Shown: one piece after another, positions 31,664-40,588 of the stretch
Numbering within the stretch: position 1 is the stretch's first letter
How the letters are laid out: the number at the start of each line of letters is the position of its first letter
NCBI GenBank assembly: GCA_031280965.1
Contig: JAITFZ010000013.1
Span: forward strand, 1-64,000
Source: Oscillospiraceae bacterium
GTDB taxonomy: Bacteria > Bacillota > Clostridia > Oscillospirales > Ruminococcaceae
Length of the DNA: 64,000 nucleotides
Direction of reading: 5' to 3'
Notes under the pieces: model-generated
Seen by the model: only the letters and a program-made list of their open reading frames with translations
The model's database searches: none
What the model was told of the DNA's origin: nothing
Translations under genes and position numbers: made by a program

Positions 31664-31689
31664 AAAGAGCGGAAAAATTCCGCTCTTTT
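31663..31689 (+). terminator. Terminator after the first XRE gene
   Basis: AAAAGAGCGGAA/TTCCGCTCTTTT forms a 12-bp perfect stem with a 3-nt loop and ends in TTTT. It is effective in both directions. Confidence 0.8.
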
Positions 31690-31762
31690 GTAACAAATCC
31701 GAATGTCGCGCATTTAACGCTCCTGCTGTTTTGCGTCGCGGCCCGCAAGCCACAGAACCCTG

Positions 31763-32119
31763 TTATCCATTTTTTAAACGGATAACAGTATAACGCCTGT
31801 AACGTATTAATTTTGTGTAAACATTTTTAAGCCTTTTATTGTATTTTTTATCTGTGTTTTCGTTAGCAATTTCAAATAAAAGTTCCGCCGCATCATTTAT
31901 GTCTGTGAGGGTGTCGTAAAACAAGGCTTCATATCTTTTTTCCTCAACAAATATACCCTCCGCTTCTCTTTTGCGTTTAAGTAATAATGAAATCGCGTTT
32001 AGAAATTCGCCGGCAATAACCTTATCTTCCAGCGAAAGGGAAAGCTTCTCTATCTGCTTCACCGAATCGTTAATTCCGGCTGATAAATAGTAATATGCTT
32101 CTTTATATTTATGTTCCAT
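31763..32119 (-). CDS. Hypothetical helical protein, four-helix-bundle type (118 aa)
   Basis: I place the start at the ATG at 32119 (MEHKYKEAYYYLSAGINDSVKQIEKL), inside the leader repeat. The protein is all-helical and highly charged: LEDKVIAGEFLNAISLLLKRKREAEG, then ALFYDTLTDINDAAELLFEIA and a basic tail. No family is recognised. The leader upstream (32117-32177) can pair TGTTTTCAT with the start region, suggesting translational control. The leader also contains a possible 19-codon ORF (MFETKYSRN...PYW) with a GGGGG site. Confidence 0.5.
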   Translation of the reverse strand: MEHKYKEAYYYLSAGINDSVKQIEKLSLSLEDKVIAGEFLNAISLLLKRKREAEGIFVEEKRYEALFYDTLTDINDAAELLFEIANENTDKKYNKRLKNVYTKLIRYRRYTVIRLKNG

Positions 32120-32177
32120 ATTTTCATAAAGTCCTTTCTTCACCAATAAGGAATGAAAACAACATTTTTCCTGTTTC
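32117..32177 (-). repeat. Leader repeat copy 2
   Basis: This is inverted relative to copy 1 (30992-31051) and about 90% alike over the shared part: GAAACAGGAAAAATGTTG, then GTTTTCATTCC and TATTGGTGAAGAAAGG. The complementary arms are at 32153-32161 and 32119-32127. The repeat pair flanks a 1.1-kb segment with the XRE and membrane protein genes. Confidence 0.6.
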
Positions 32178-32329
32178 GGCTGTATTTTGTTTCAAACATA
32201 ATACCCCCTATATCATTTATATTTAACATTATAATCTATTATATTGAATATGTCAAGACCATTAATGAACATAATCATTGTATTAATTTTATTTATCATC
32301 CCCATTATAATATATAGAGGGGTGATTTT

Positions 32330-32557
32330 GTGTATATACAGTTTCATGAGGACTACAGACAGCTTGGGCTGAATATTCTTTTTTACAGAAAAAGAAAAAA
32401 CCTGACACAGGAAAAATTAGCAGAAGCAATAAAAAAAGAAACACATCATATCAGCAACATAGAATTAGCGAAATCTGCACCTTCGTTGGACGTTGTTTTT
32501 GGTATAGCGAGGGTTTTGGAAGTTCCGACGAATAAGTTATTTGAATTCAGAGAATAA
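32330..32557 (+). CDS. XRE-family HTH regulator (75 aa)
   Basis: It starts at a GTG at 32330 with AGAGGGG upstream. The whole protein is one HTH domain: LGLNILFYRKRKNLTQEKLAEAIKKETHHISNIEL, then SLDVVFGIARVLEVPTNKLFEF. It is a paralogue of the regulator at 31412-31663. A TATAAT at 32307-32312 is a likely -10, but no clear -35 is seen. A strong terminator follows. Confidence 0.85.
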   Translation: MYIQFHEDYRQLGLNILFYRKRKNLTQEKLAEAIKKETHHISNIELAKSAPSLDVVFGIARVLEVPTNKLFEFRE

Positions 32558-32563
32558 ATAAAA

Positions 32564-32593
32564 CAACGGACGCCTGAAGCGTCCGTTGCTTTT
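32564..32593 (+). terminator. Terminator between XRE gene and UPF0210 gene
   Basis: CAACGGACGC/GCGTCCGTTG is a perfect 10-bp stem with a 5-nt loop followed by CTTTTTC. It serves the XRE gene and, in reverse, the converging UPF0210 gene. Confidence 0.85.
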
Positions 32594-33958
32594 TCAATTT
32601 TTCAAGCTTTGAAGCGGCGCGGGAATCCTCCCGCCTCTGCCTATAAACCTGCCCGGCGAAAATTTGTTCACCGCCATAACAGGTCCGCTCCCGAACAGCC
32701 CGCCGAAGTCAAGCACTTCGCCTTCCTTCATTCCGATTGCGGGTATAATCCTGACCGCCGTGGTTTTGTTGTTAACCATGCCGATTGCGGCTTCATCCGC
32801 AATGATGGCGGAAATCACGTCGGCTGGCGTATCGCCCGGCACAACCACCATGTCAAGTCCGACCGAGCAAACCGCCGTCATGGCTTCAAGCTTTTCGAGG
32901 GTGAGCGCGCCGGCTTTCACGGCGTCAATCATGCCCGCATCCTCCGAAACAGGGATAAACGCACCCGACAAGCCTCCGACATGCGACGATGCCATTACGC
33001 CGCCTTTTTTAACTGCGTCGTTAAGCAACGCAAGCGCGGCTGTCGTGCCGTATGCGCCGCATTTTTCAAGTCCCATTTCCTCTAAAATATGCGCTACGCT
33101 GTCCCCGATTGCGGGCGTGGGAGCGAGCGAAAGGTCAACAATCCCGAAAGGTACATTGAGCGCCTTGCAGGCTTCCGCGCCGACAAGCTGACCCATGCGC
33201 GTGATTTTGAACGCTGTGCGCTTGATTTGCTCGGCGATTTCGTCAATGCTTGCGTCCGGCGCTTTTGCGATTGCCGCACGTACCGCGCCCGGTCCGCTTA
33301 CGCCTACGTTAATCACAACATCGGGTTCCCCCGCGCCGTGAAAAGCCCCCGCCATGAACGGATTGTCCTCAACTGCGTTACAGAAAACCACGAGCTTCGC
33401 TGCGCCGAAGCAGGAGTTGTGAGAGGTTTTCTTTGCGGCTTCGAGTATAATCCCGCCCATAAGCGCAACCGCGTCCATGTTGATTCCTGCATGGGTTGAA
33501 CCTATGTTGACCGAGGAGCAGACCCGCTCGGTTTCAAAAAGCGCCTCGGGAATAGACTTCAGCAGTTCTGAATCTCCCGCCGAGAAACCTTTGTGAACAA
33601 GCGCAGAGTAGCCGCCGATGTAGTTGACGCCGGTGGTTTTCGCGGCTTTGTCTAAGGCGAGCGCGAACTTAACAGGATTGCCGCCGGGTGCGGCGGAAGC
33701 CGCCGAAATCATAGCAATCGGCGTTACGGAAATCCGCTTGTTAATAATCGGGATTCCGTAACGTTTTTCGAGATTTTCGCCGGTTCTGACGTGGTTTTCG
33801 GCGGCACGTGTGATTTTGTCGTAGACTTTAATACAAGCCTTGTCAATATCGGGGTCGATACAATCAAGGAGCGAAATCCCCATCGTAATTGTACGAATAT
33901 CGAGATTTTCCTCCTGTATCATTTTTATGGTTTCGAGAATATCGGTGTTGTTCAGCAT
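32594..33958 (-). CDS. UPF0210 (PFL-like, DUF711) family protein
   Basis: The 454-residue protein starts [33 protein letters not shown] and contains [44 protein letters not shown] and [15 protein letters not shown], the blocks of the UPF0210 family. These are structurally related to the glycyl-radical enzyme fold but lack the radical Gly site. Function unknown. It is translated 21 bp after the ACT-domain gene, the invariant partner in Firmicutes and Archaea. Confidence 0.93.
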   Translation of the reverse strand: MLNNTDILETIKMIQEENLDIRTITMGISLLDCIDPDIDKACIKVYDKITRAAENHVRTGENLEKRYGIPIINKRISVTPIAMISAASAAPGGNPVKFALALDKAAKTTGVNYIGGYSALVHKGFSAGDSELLKSIPEALFETERVCSSVNIGSTHAGINMDAVALMGGIILEAAKKTSHNSCFGAAKLVVFCNAVEDNPFMAGAFHGAGEPDVVINVGVSGPGAVRAAIAKAPDASIDEIAEQIKRTAFKITRMGQLVGAEACKALNVPFGIVDLSLAPTPAIGDSVAHILEEMGLEKCGAYGTTAALALLNDAVKKGGVMASSHVGGLSGAFIPVSEDAGMIDAVKAGALTLEKLEAMTAVCSVGLDMVVVPGDTPADVISAIIADEAAIGMVNNKTTAVRIIPAIGMKEGEVLDFGGLFGSGPVMAVNKFSPGRFIGRGGRIPAPLQSLKN

Positions 33959-33979
33959 ATTTACTCTCCTGTTAAACGA

Positions 33980-34249
33980 CTATATGCGATGCATTGAATT
34001 AAAAATATCTTCGTGCATTACATGGATTTGCAGGTTCAAGTCCGCGCCGAGGTTTTTCAGCTTATCCGAAAATGCGCCGAAGTCTGTTTTCAGCCCCGAT
34101 ATATCGGCAAGCATTGTCATTGCGAACAAATCCTGCATTATTGTCTGGCTCACGTCCATAACGTTCACGCCTTCGCCGGCGCAGATTCCCGTGACTTTCG
34201 CCAAAATCCCCACTGCGTCTTTTCCGATGACTGTAATAACTGCCCGCAT
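33980..34249 (-). CDS. ACT-domain protein, UPF0237 family
   Basis: The 89-residue single ACT domain starts MRAVITVIGKDAVGILAKVTGICAGEGVNVMDVSQTIMQ and has a GGGAGGAATA ribosome binding site. ACT domains bind amino acids; this family is always next to UPF0210 and probably regulates it. Confidence 0.92.
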   Translation of the reverse strand: MRAVITVIGKDAVGILAKVTGICAGEGVNVMDVSQTIMQDLFAMTMLADISGLKTDFGAFSDKLKNLGADLNLQIHVMHEDIFNSMHRI

Positions 34250-34345
34250 TTGTTATTCCTCCCGGTTTATATAAATCTCGGTGCGCTGAGGGTAGCACAC
34301 TCTACATTATTATATCAAATTTTTAAGCAAATGTAAATATTAAGA

Positions 34346-34374
34346 TAGACAAATTATGTAAATTGTGTTATAAT
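34346..34374 (+). promoter_or_regulatory. Promoter of the PHP phosphatase operon
   Basis: TAGACA (34346-34351), a 17-bp spacer and TATAAT (34369-34374), 45 bp before the ATG at 34419. Confidence 0.75.
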
Positions 34375-34390
34375 AAATAATATTTATCTC

Positions 34391-34421
34391 GTTGGTGAAG
34401 AAAGGGCTTGATAAAAACATG
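34391..34421 (+). repeat. Leader repeat copy 3
   Basis: GTTGGTGAAGAAAGGGCTTGATAAAAACATG matches the 3' half of the leader at 30992-31051 and 32117-32177. It places the AAAGGGC ribosome binding site 11 nt before the ATG, as in the other copies. Confidence 0.5.
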
Positions 34422-35231
34422 AACATTATTGACACTCACACACACAGCAGCTTTTCTTTCGATGGCGAGAATACCCCGCGTGAAATGGCGGACAGAGCCG
34501 CAGAACTCGGTTTATCCGCGCTGACCTTTACCGACCACATTGATGTAAACGACTATTACGGTTCAAATTATAAGGAAAGCGAGCTTATGCCGATTGCCGC
34601 TGTTGAGATTCCGAAGCTGAAAGATGAATATTCGGACAGGCTTAAAATAGGTTTTGGGGCGGAAATAGGGCAGTATTTGCACAACCCCGCGCTCGCAAGG
34701 CAGTTAATAAAAGAATTCGACCTTGATTATGTAATAGGCTCAACGCATAATGTCAGAGCGCATAATGACTTTTTCTACATGGATTTTCATGAAGAAAACC
34801 CGGAAGAGCTTTTGCGACTGTACTTCGGAGAGATGCTTGAGATTGCCGAAAGCGCCGACACGGACGTACTCGGACACCTGACTTATCCGCTTCGCTACAT
34901 TACCGGACGGGACAGAATTGCCGTTGATATGAGCAGATATACGGAACTTATACAGGAAATATTCAAAGCGGCGGCAAATCGCGGCATCGGACTTGAAATA
35001 AACACCGGCGGGCTTCGTAAGCAAGGATACGACAAAGCCGACCCCGACATTGAATACGTGCGGCTTTTTCGGGAGTGCGGCGGTGAAATCGTTACAATAG
35101 GCTCGGACGCACACAGAACAGGCGACATAGCGGCGAACTTCAAACAAGGCGCGGAAATTGCGAAATCGGCAGGGTTTAAACAAATTGCGTATTTCGAGAA
35201 AAGGAAGCCGATTTTTGTAGATTTATTGTAG
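34419..35231 (+). CDS. PHP-domain phosphatase, histidinol-phosphatase family
   Basis: From the ATG at 34419 (MNIIDTHTHSSFSFDG) the protein is 270 residues; a frame nine codons longer reads through the leader repeat. The PHP metal sites are DTHTHSSFSFDG, ALTFTDHID, GAEIGQ, YVIGSTHNV, GHLTYPLRY and TIGSDAHR. The family includes HisK-type histidinol phosphatases and other PHP enzymes. No other histidine genes are near, so the substrate is uncertain. It begins the gene row leading to the Lrp regulator and aminotransferase. Confidence 0.85.
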   Translation: MNIIDTHTHSSFSFDGENTPREMADRAAELGLSALTFTDHIDVNDYYGSNYKESELMPIAAVEIPKLKDEYSDRLKIGFGAEIGQYLHNPALARQLIKEFDLDYVIGSTHNVRAHNDFFYMDFHEENPEELLRLYFGEMLEIAESADTDVLGHLTYPLRYITGRDRIAVDMSRYTELIQEIFKAAANRGIGLEINTGGLRKQGYDKADPDIEYVRLFRECGGEIVTIGSDAHRTGDIAANFKQGAEIAKSAGFKQIAYFEKRKPIFVDLL

Positions 35232-35251
35232 GAACAGAAAGGAACATTATC

Positions 35252-35743
35252 ATGGACAACATCAGAAGCAAAGTACTGCACATATTGCGCGGGAACGCCC
35301 GTCTCACAGACGAACAAATTGCCGCAATGCTCGGTGTTACCGCGGCAGAGGTCGGCGCGGAAATAAGCGCGCTTGAAGCCGAGGGAATTATTATCGGCTT
35401 TTCGGCGATTATCAACGAGGAAAAACATGACAGAAGCGCCGTGACCGCTGTAATTGAACTGAAAGTTTCACCGCAAATCGAAAACGGTTATGGCGCAATA
35501 GCAGGCAAAATAGCGCAGAACAGGGAAGTTATGAGCGTTCAGTTAATGAGCGGCGGCTATGATTTAGCGGTGACTGTCAAGTGCGATAACTTCCGCGACG
35601 TCGCCGCGTTTGTGGCAGACAGGCTTGCGGTTATGGACGGCGTACTCAGCACAGCCACGCATTTTATATTACAGCGTTTTAAGGAGAAAGGCGCGCTCTT
35701 TCCCTCGGACGCCGATGATGAAAGGAGCCTTGTGTCTCCGTGA
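35252..35743 (+). CDS. Lrp/AsnC-family transcriptional regulator
   Basis: The 163-residue protein has an N-terminal HTH (RLTDEQIAAMLGVTAAEVGAEISALEAEGIIIGFSAIIN) and a C-terminal RAM/ACT-like domain (VMSVQLMSGGYDLAVTVKCDNFRDVAAFVADRLAVMDGVLSTATHF). It ends four bases inside the aminotransferase start (GTGA), so it probably regulates that gene or its pathway. Confidence 0.92.
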   Translation: MDNIRSKVLHILRGNARLTDEQIAAMLGVTAAEVGAEISALEAEGIIIGFSAIINEEKHDRSAVTAVIELKVSPQIENGYGAIAGKIAQNREVMSVQLMSGGYDLAVTVKCDNFRDVAAFVADRLAVMDGVLSTATHFILQRFKEKGALFPSDADDERSLVSP

Positions 35744-36918
35744 TTAACTATGATAATATTTTGTCCGAACGTGTGAAAAACGTTCAGTTTTCGGGCATAA
35801 GAAAATTTTTCGACATTGCCGCGACTATGGATAATGTAATCTCGCTGTCGGTGGGCGAGCCGGACTTCAAGACTCCGTGGGCGATTCGGCGGAAGGCGAT
35901 TTTGTCGCTTGAAACAGGACACACGCGCTATTCCTCAAACAGCGGAATGGAAGAATTGCGCCATGAAATATGCAAATACACGCAAAACTTAACAGGCATC
36001 GGCTACGAACCCAAGAGCGAAGTTGTTGTTACCGTCGGCGGCTCGGAAGCCATAGACCTTGCAATCCGTGTGCTTGCAAATAACGGCGATGAGGTTTTGG
36101 TGCCGGAACCGAGCTTTGTTTGCTACGCGCCTTTGGTTGAACTGGCGGGCGGCGTTGCCGTGCCGATTGTGACAAGGCGCGAGGACAGCTTTAAGCTGAC
36201 CCCCGAAGCCTTAAAGTCGGCGATTACGCCGAAAACCAAGGTTTTAATTTTGCCGTTCCCGAACAATCCCACAGGCGGCGTTATGCGGCGCGGAGAGGTT
36301 GAAAAAATCGCGGAAATAATTCGCGGCACGAATATAATGCTCATCAGCGATGAGATTTATGCCGAGCTTACTTACGGCGGCGAAAAGCATGTTTCAATTG
36401 CTTCTTTGGACGGCATGAGGGAACGGACAATCGTGATTAACGGCTTCTCGAAAGCGTTTGCGATGACCGGCTGGAGGCTCGGCTGGGTAGCGGGGCCGGA
36501 GCCTGTTATAACGCAAATCCTGAAAATTCATCAATATGCAATTATGTGCAGTCCGACCACAAGCCAGTATGCGGCAATAACCGCGCTGTCCTCGCCCGAA
36601 GTAAGGCGCGACGTGGATTTTATGGTGAGCGAATATGATATGCGCCGCCGTCTTTGCGTAAAATCATTCAACGATATGGGATTGGATTGCTTTAATCCCG
36701 AAGGGGCGTTTTATGTTTTCCCGAGCATTAAGTCTACCGGATTGTCTTCGGAAGAGTTCTGCGAGCGGCTGATTAAAGCCAAGCGCGTGGCTGTTGTGCC
36801 GGGAACGGCATTCGGGAAGAGCGGCGAGGGGTTTGTCCGCGTGTCTTATGCTTATTCGCTGAAGCACCTGACAGACGCAATGACAAGGATTGAGGAGTTC
36901 CTGCGTGAAATTAAATAA
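35740..36918 (+). CDS. Class I/II pyridoxal-phosphate aminotransferase
   Basis: The 392-residue fold-type I enzyme shows VISLSVGEPDFKTPWAI, TRYSSNSGMEELR, NPTGGV, SDEIYAELTYGG and the PLP lysine in INGFSKAFAMTGWRLGW. C-terminally it has GAFYVFPSI and VAVVPGTAFG. It resembles aspartate/aromatic aminotransferases of the PatA type; the substrate cannot be told from sequence. It starts at a GTG overlapping the Lrp gene's stop. Confidence 0.93.
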   Translation: MINYDNILSERVKNVQFSGIRKFFDIAATMDNVISLSVGEPDFKTPWAIRRKAILSLETGHTRYSSNSGMEELRHEICKYTQNLTGIGYEPKSEVVVTVGGSEAIDLAIRVLANNGDEVLVPEPSFVCYAPLVELAGGVAVPIVTRREDSFKLTPEALKSAITPKTKVLILPFPNNPTGGVMRRGEVEKIAEIIRGTNIMLISDEIYAELTYGGEKHVSIASLDGMRERTIVINGFSKAFAMTGWRLGWVAGPEPVITQILKIHQYAIMCSPTTSQYAAITALSSPEVRRDVDFMVSEYDMRRRLCVKSFNDMGLDCFNPEGAFYVFPSIKSTGLSSEEFCERLIKAKRVAVVPGTAFGKSGEGFVRVSYAYSLKHLTDAMTRIEEFLREIK

Positions 36919-37717
36919 AATAACCGTCAAAGCCAATGCCAAATTAAACCTGTTTCTTGACATTATCGGCAGGCGAGGGGACGGCTATCATGACATTCTG
37001 ACTACGATGTGCCTGATTGATTTGGCTGACGACGTGAGCGTTACCGTCGGCAACGGCAACGGGATAAGCGTGACATGCGACGATTCGGGTATATCCGAAA
37101 ACACGGCTTATAAAGCAACTTCGCTGTTCCTTGCAAAAGCAGGCGTAAGGCGTGATGTAAACATCAGCATAAACAAAAAAATCCCTGTTATGGCAGGGCT
37201 CGGCGGCAGCAGTGCGGACGCGGCGGCGGTTCTGTATGCGTTAAACGCGCTGTTCGGCGAGCCTTTAACACTTGAAGAACTTATGAAAACTGGCGCGGAA
37301 ATAGGTTCGGACGTACCTTTTTGTATACATGGCGGGTTCGCGCTTTGTAAAAGCACGGGAACAGAAATCGCAGAAACATTTCCGCTCCTCGACTGCGTTT
37401 TTGTTATCGTCAAGCCCGATTTTTGCTGTTCGTCCAAAGAAGCCTACGCGCTTTATGCGAAAAATTCTGTTCCGCGGGTACAGTGGCGCGGGGAGGGGCA
37501 TTTATATAATGTTTTTGAAGAATTGTATGCTAATTCCGAAATTGCTGAAATTAAGCGGGAATTAACGGCTCTCGGAGCGTCGGGGGCAGGCATGACGGGG
37601 AGCGGGAGCGCGGTTTTCGGCATATTTAAGAACCGGCGGGAGGCAAATAAAGCTTTTGAAAGTTTGAAATACAGGAAAAAATTCACGGCTGTTCCGGTGC
37701 AACGCCCGCCTACTTGA
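36905..37717 (+). CDS. ispE: 4-diphosphocytidyl-2-C-methyl-D-erythritol kinase
   Basis: A GHMP kinase of the MEP isoprenoid pathway. Start at the GTG at 36905 (KLNKITVKANAKLNLFLDI), with GAGGAG 7 nt upstream, gives 270 residues; an open frame from 36890 is a bit longer. AKLNLFLDIIGRRGDGYHD opens the domain, the ATP-binding Gly loop is PVMAGLGGSSADAAAVL, and GAGMTGSGSAVFGIF closes it. It overlaps the aminotransferase gene. Confidence 0.94.
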   Translation: MKLNKITVKANAKLNLFLDIIGRRGDGYHDILTTMCLIDLADDVSVTVGNGNGISVTCDDSGISENTAYKATSLFLAKAGVRRDVNISINKKIPVMAGLGGSSADAAAVLYALNALFGEPLTLEELMKTGAEIGSDVPFCIHGGFALCKSTGTEIAETFPLLDCVFVIVKPDFCCSSKEAYALYAKNSVPRVQWRGEGHLYNVFEELYANSEIAEIKRELTALGASGAGMTGSGSAVFGIFKNRREANKAFESLKYRKKFTAVPVQRPPT

Positions 37718-37743
37718 CAAACCATATAAATATATAGTATTAT
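37714..37743 (+). promoter_or_regulatory. Promoter of asp23-fakA
   Basis: TTGACA (37714-37719) overlaps the ispE stop; TATTAT (37738-37743) follows an 18-bp spacer. It lies 36 bp before the Asp23 ATG. Confidence 0.65.
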
Positions 37744-37779
37744 AATAATGGATTTACTTAAAAAGAAAGCAGGTGTGTT

Positions 37780-38163
37780 ATGGTTGTTTTAAAAAACCAT
37801 CTCGGCAGTATAAACATGACCAAGCGTTTCTTCGCCGCTTTAATCGGCAACGCGCTGACCGACTGCTTCGGCGTGGTCGGCACAAACGCGGGCGGAGTGC
37901 GGCAGAACGCGATTGAAATGCTGCCGTTTTTGAAGCGCGGGAAGTATCCCGATAAGGGCGTTAATATAAAAATTGCGGAAGGCGGCGCTGACGGCAAAAA
38001 CGCCGACACAATTTATGTAGACCTGCACATTACGGTCTTATACGGTGTAAACGTTGCTTCGATTGTCAAAAGTATTCAGCACAAGGTGACTTATGTCGTG
38101 GAAGAGCAGACGGGAATGAAGGTCGGACGCGTCAACGTTTTTGTGGACGCTATAAGGTCTTAA
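37780..38163 (+). CDS. Asp23/Gls24-family protein
   Basis: The 127-residue protein matches the Asp23 family throughout (IGNALTDCFGVVG, IYVDLHITVLYGVNVASIVKSIQHKVTYVVEEQTGMKVGRVNVFVDAI). Asp23 proteins are envelope-stress associated and often sit next to fakA (yloU-yloV in B. subtilis). Here it is the first gene after a promoter. Confidence 0.93.
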   Translation: MVVLKNHLGSINMTKRFFAALIGNALTDCFGVVGTNAGGVRQNAIEMLPFLKRGKYPDKGVNIKIAEGGADGKNADTIYVDLHITVLYGVNVASIVKSIQHKVTYVVEEQTGMKVGRVNVFVDAIRS

Positions 38164-38217
38164 TTTGTCATTGATTATTCGGTTTCATTATTAATTGTAA
38201 TTTCGGGGGATAAAAAC

Positions 38218-39864
38218 TTGGCTATTAGCGGAAAAATGTTAAAAAGTGCGATTATTTCAGGCGCGAATAACATCATCAACAACAAAGTCACGGTTGACGA
38301 AATGAACGTCTTCCCCGTGCCGGACGGCGACACGGGTACAAACATGTCGGCTACAATCAAAGCCGCGCTTATCGAACTTAACCTCATATCGGACGACGCA
38401 CATATCGGCACGGTTGCGGAAGCAACGGCATCGGCGATGCTTCGCGGCGCGAGAGGAAACTCGGGCGTTATACTGTCCCTTCTGTTCAGAGGGTTGTCCA
38501 AAGGATTAGCGGGAAAAGAAACCGCAAACCCGAAAGAATACTGCCTTTCCATGAAAATGGGCGTGGAAGCGGCGTATAAGTCGGTCATGAAGCCGACGGA
38601 AGGCACGATTCTCACAGTGGCGAGAGAAGCGACAGACGCCGCGCTCGAAAAAGCCGAAAAAGGCGGTAGTCTTGAGGAAGTGTTTGAGGTACTGCTCGCC
38701 GAAGCCGAAAGCACGCTTGAAAAAACACCGGAATTACTCCCCGTACTTAAAAAAGCCGGCGTTGTTGACGCGGGCGGCATGGGTTACTTGTATATACTCA
38801 AAGGCATAAAACAGGTGATTACAGGCGGCGAAATTATAGCGCAAATCACATCAGCGGGCGAAACCGGAGCGCATGTTGTGACGAATGTCGCGGGCTCTTT
38901 CGATGCCGAAATAGAATTCACCTACTGTACGGAATATCTCGTAATTAAAAAGCCCGGCGCAAAGGATGCAATGCTTCTCCGCGCCCATCTTGAAACTATA
39001 GGCGACAGCGTTGTTGTCGTTGATGATGATGAAATCATAAAGGTTCATGTTCATACGGAAAATCCGGGCAATGCGCTTGAAGAAGGCTTAAAATTCGGCG
39101 CACTCACCGGCATGAAAATAGAAAACATGAAGGAACAGCATAAACAGGAAACAGTAAAGGCCGAACTTCAGAAACAGCGCAAGCTCAAACCCGAACGCCC
39201 CGAAAAGAAATACGGCTTTGTAGCGGTTGCGAACGGCGCGGGGATTGAAACGCTGTTTAAAGATTTAGGCGTTGACAGAATTGTTCGCGGCGGGCAGACG
39301 CAGAATCCGTCAACCGAGGATATTTTAGAGGCCGTACTGGCCACTCCCGCGCATAATGTCTTTGTTTTGCCTAATAACAAAAATATAATCATGGCAGCAG
39401 AACAGGTTATAAAGCTTGCCGACAGGAATGTTGTAGTCCTGCAATCAAGGACGATACCGCAGGGGCTTTCGGCTATGCTTTGTTTTGACGAAGCGATTGG
39501 AATCAGCGAGAACAGCGTAGCCATGACAAAGGCGCTTGACAATGTTGGAACGGGCGCAGTGACTTATGCGGCACGAGACAGCCATTTTGAGGGCAAGAAA
39601 ATAAAAACAGGCGATATAATCGCGCTTGAAAACGGCAAACTTGCTTTCACCGAAAAGGAAATTGCAAAAGCGTTGGTGAAGCTTACGCGCAGAATGATTA
39701 AAGGCGATACGACTTATATAACCGTGCTTTACGGTTCGGATGTGACCGACGAGGAAGCCGAAACGGCGCTCGAAACGCTTAGGGAAAAGGTCAGTGATGA
39801 TATTGAAATAGGCATGGTAAGCGGCGGGCAGCCGATTTATTACTACATCATATCGGTGGAATAA
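38218..39864 (+). CDS. fakA: DAK2-domain fatty-acid kinase, FakA/YloV-like
   Basis: The 548-residue protein begins at a TTG at 38218 (LAISGKMLKSAIISGANNI) with GGGGGA 6 nt upstream. The N-terminal DAK2 domain has NVFPVPDGDTGTNMSAT and RGARGNSGVILSLLFRG (nucleotide and Mg2+ binding); the middle and C-terminal halves match the rest of the YloV family (GGQTQNPSTEDILEAV, LPNNKNIIMAAEQ). It phosphorylates exogenous fatty acids bound by FakB in staphylococci. Confidence 0.92.
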   Translation: MAISGKMLKSAIISGANNIINNKVTVDEMNVFPVPDGDTGTNMSATIKAALIELNLISDDAHIGTVAEATASAMLRGARGNSGVILSLLFRGLSKGLAGKETANPKEYCLSMKMGVEAAYKSVMKPTEGTILTVAREATDAALEKAEKGGSLEEVFEVLLAEAESTLEKTPELLPVLKKAGVVDAGGMGYLYILKGIKQVITGGEIIAQITSAGETGAHVVTNVAGSFDAEIEFTYCTEYLVIKKPGAKDAMLLRAHLETIGDSVVVVDDDEIIKVHVHTENPGNALEEGLKFGALTGMKIENMKEQHKQETVKAELQKQRKLKPERPEKKYGFVAVANGAGIETLFKDLGVDRIVRGGQTQNPSTEDILEAVLATPAHNVFVLPNNKNIIMAAEQVIKLADRNVVVLQSRTIPQGLSAMLCFDEAIGISENSVAMTKALDNVGTGAVTYAARDSHFEGKKIKTGDIIALENGKLAFTEKEIAKALVKLTRRMIKGDTTYITVLYGSDVTDEEAETALETLREKVSDDIEIGMVSGGQPIYYYIISVE

Positions 39865-39865
39865 C

Positions 39866-40588
39866 ATGAAAAAAATCTTGGTTTGCGAAGATGAAGACGC
39901 TATACGCGACTTTGTTGTGATTAATTTAAAGCGGGCTGATTATGAGGTCGTAGACGTTAATTCCGGCGAACTGGCACTGCTTGAATTCAAAAAGGCGCTT
40001 CGCGATACTGACGAAAGCAACCGCCCGTTCGATGTTGCGCTGCTTGATATAATGATGCCGGGAATGGACGGAACCGAACTCTGCCGCCTTATTCGCGAAG
40101 AAAGCAATTCGATTGGCATTATAATGCTTTCGGCGAAGACGCAGGAAATGGATAAAATCACCTGCCTTACAATCGGCGCCGACGATTATGTAACTAAGCC
40201 GTTTTCGCCGTCGGAATTAGTTGCGCGGGTGGACGCTATTTACCGCCGCGTAAGCCTGAACTTTTCGGCAGCGGGGAACGGGCGCGAGCTGATTTCGGGG
40301 CCGTTCGCGGTCAATACTAAGAGCAGGGTGATTACGAAGAACGGCGAGCCGATTGATTTAACGCAGGTTGAATATCAAATTATGGAATATTTCATAAAGA
40401 ACGGCGGCGTCGCGCTTGACAGAAAGAGCATTTTGATGCATATTTGGGGCGACGGATACTTCGGCGATGATAAAATCGTGGATGTGAATATAAGGCGGCT
40501 TCGCATGAAGGTGGAAAAAGACCCGTCCGTGCCGGTTTTTATTCAAACAGTGTGGGGGTACGGATATAAGTGGACGGCGACAGAATAA
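39866..40588 (+). CDS. OmpR/PhoB-type response regulator
   Basis: The 240-residue regulator has a receiver domain with CEDEDAIRDF, phospho-acceptor Asp in VALLDIMMPGMDG, and the Lys in DDYVTKPFSPSEL. The C-terminal winged helix contains NGEPIDLTQVEYQIMEYF and VDVNIRRLRMKVEKDPSVPVFIQTVWGYGYKW. It starts one base after fakA. The cognate histidine kinase is two genes downstream, separated by an O-antigen-ligase-like gene. Confidence 0.95.
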   Translation: MKKILVCEDEDAIRDFVVINLKRADYEVVDVNSGELALLEFKKALRDTDESNRPFDVALLDIMMPGMDGTELCRLIREESNSIGIIMLSAKTQEMDKITCLTIGADDYVTKPFSPSELVARVDAIYRRVSLNFSAAGNGRELISGPFAVNTKSRVITKNGEPIDLTQVEYQIMEYFIKNGGVALDRKSILMHIWGDGYFGDDKIVDVNIRRLRMKVEKDPSVPVFIQTVWGYGYKWTATE

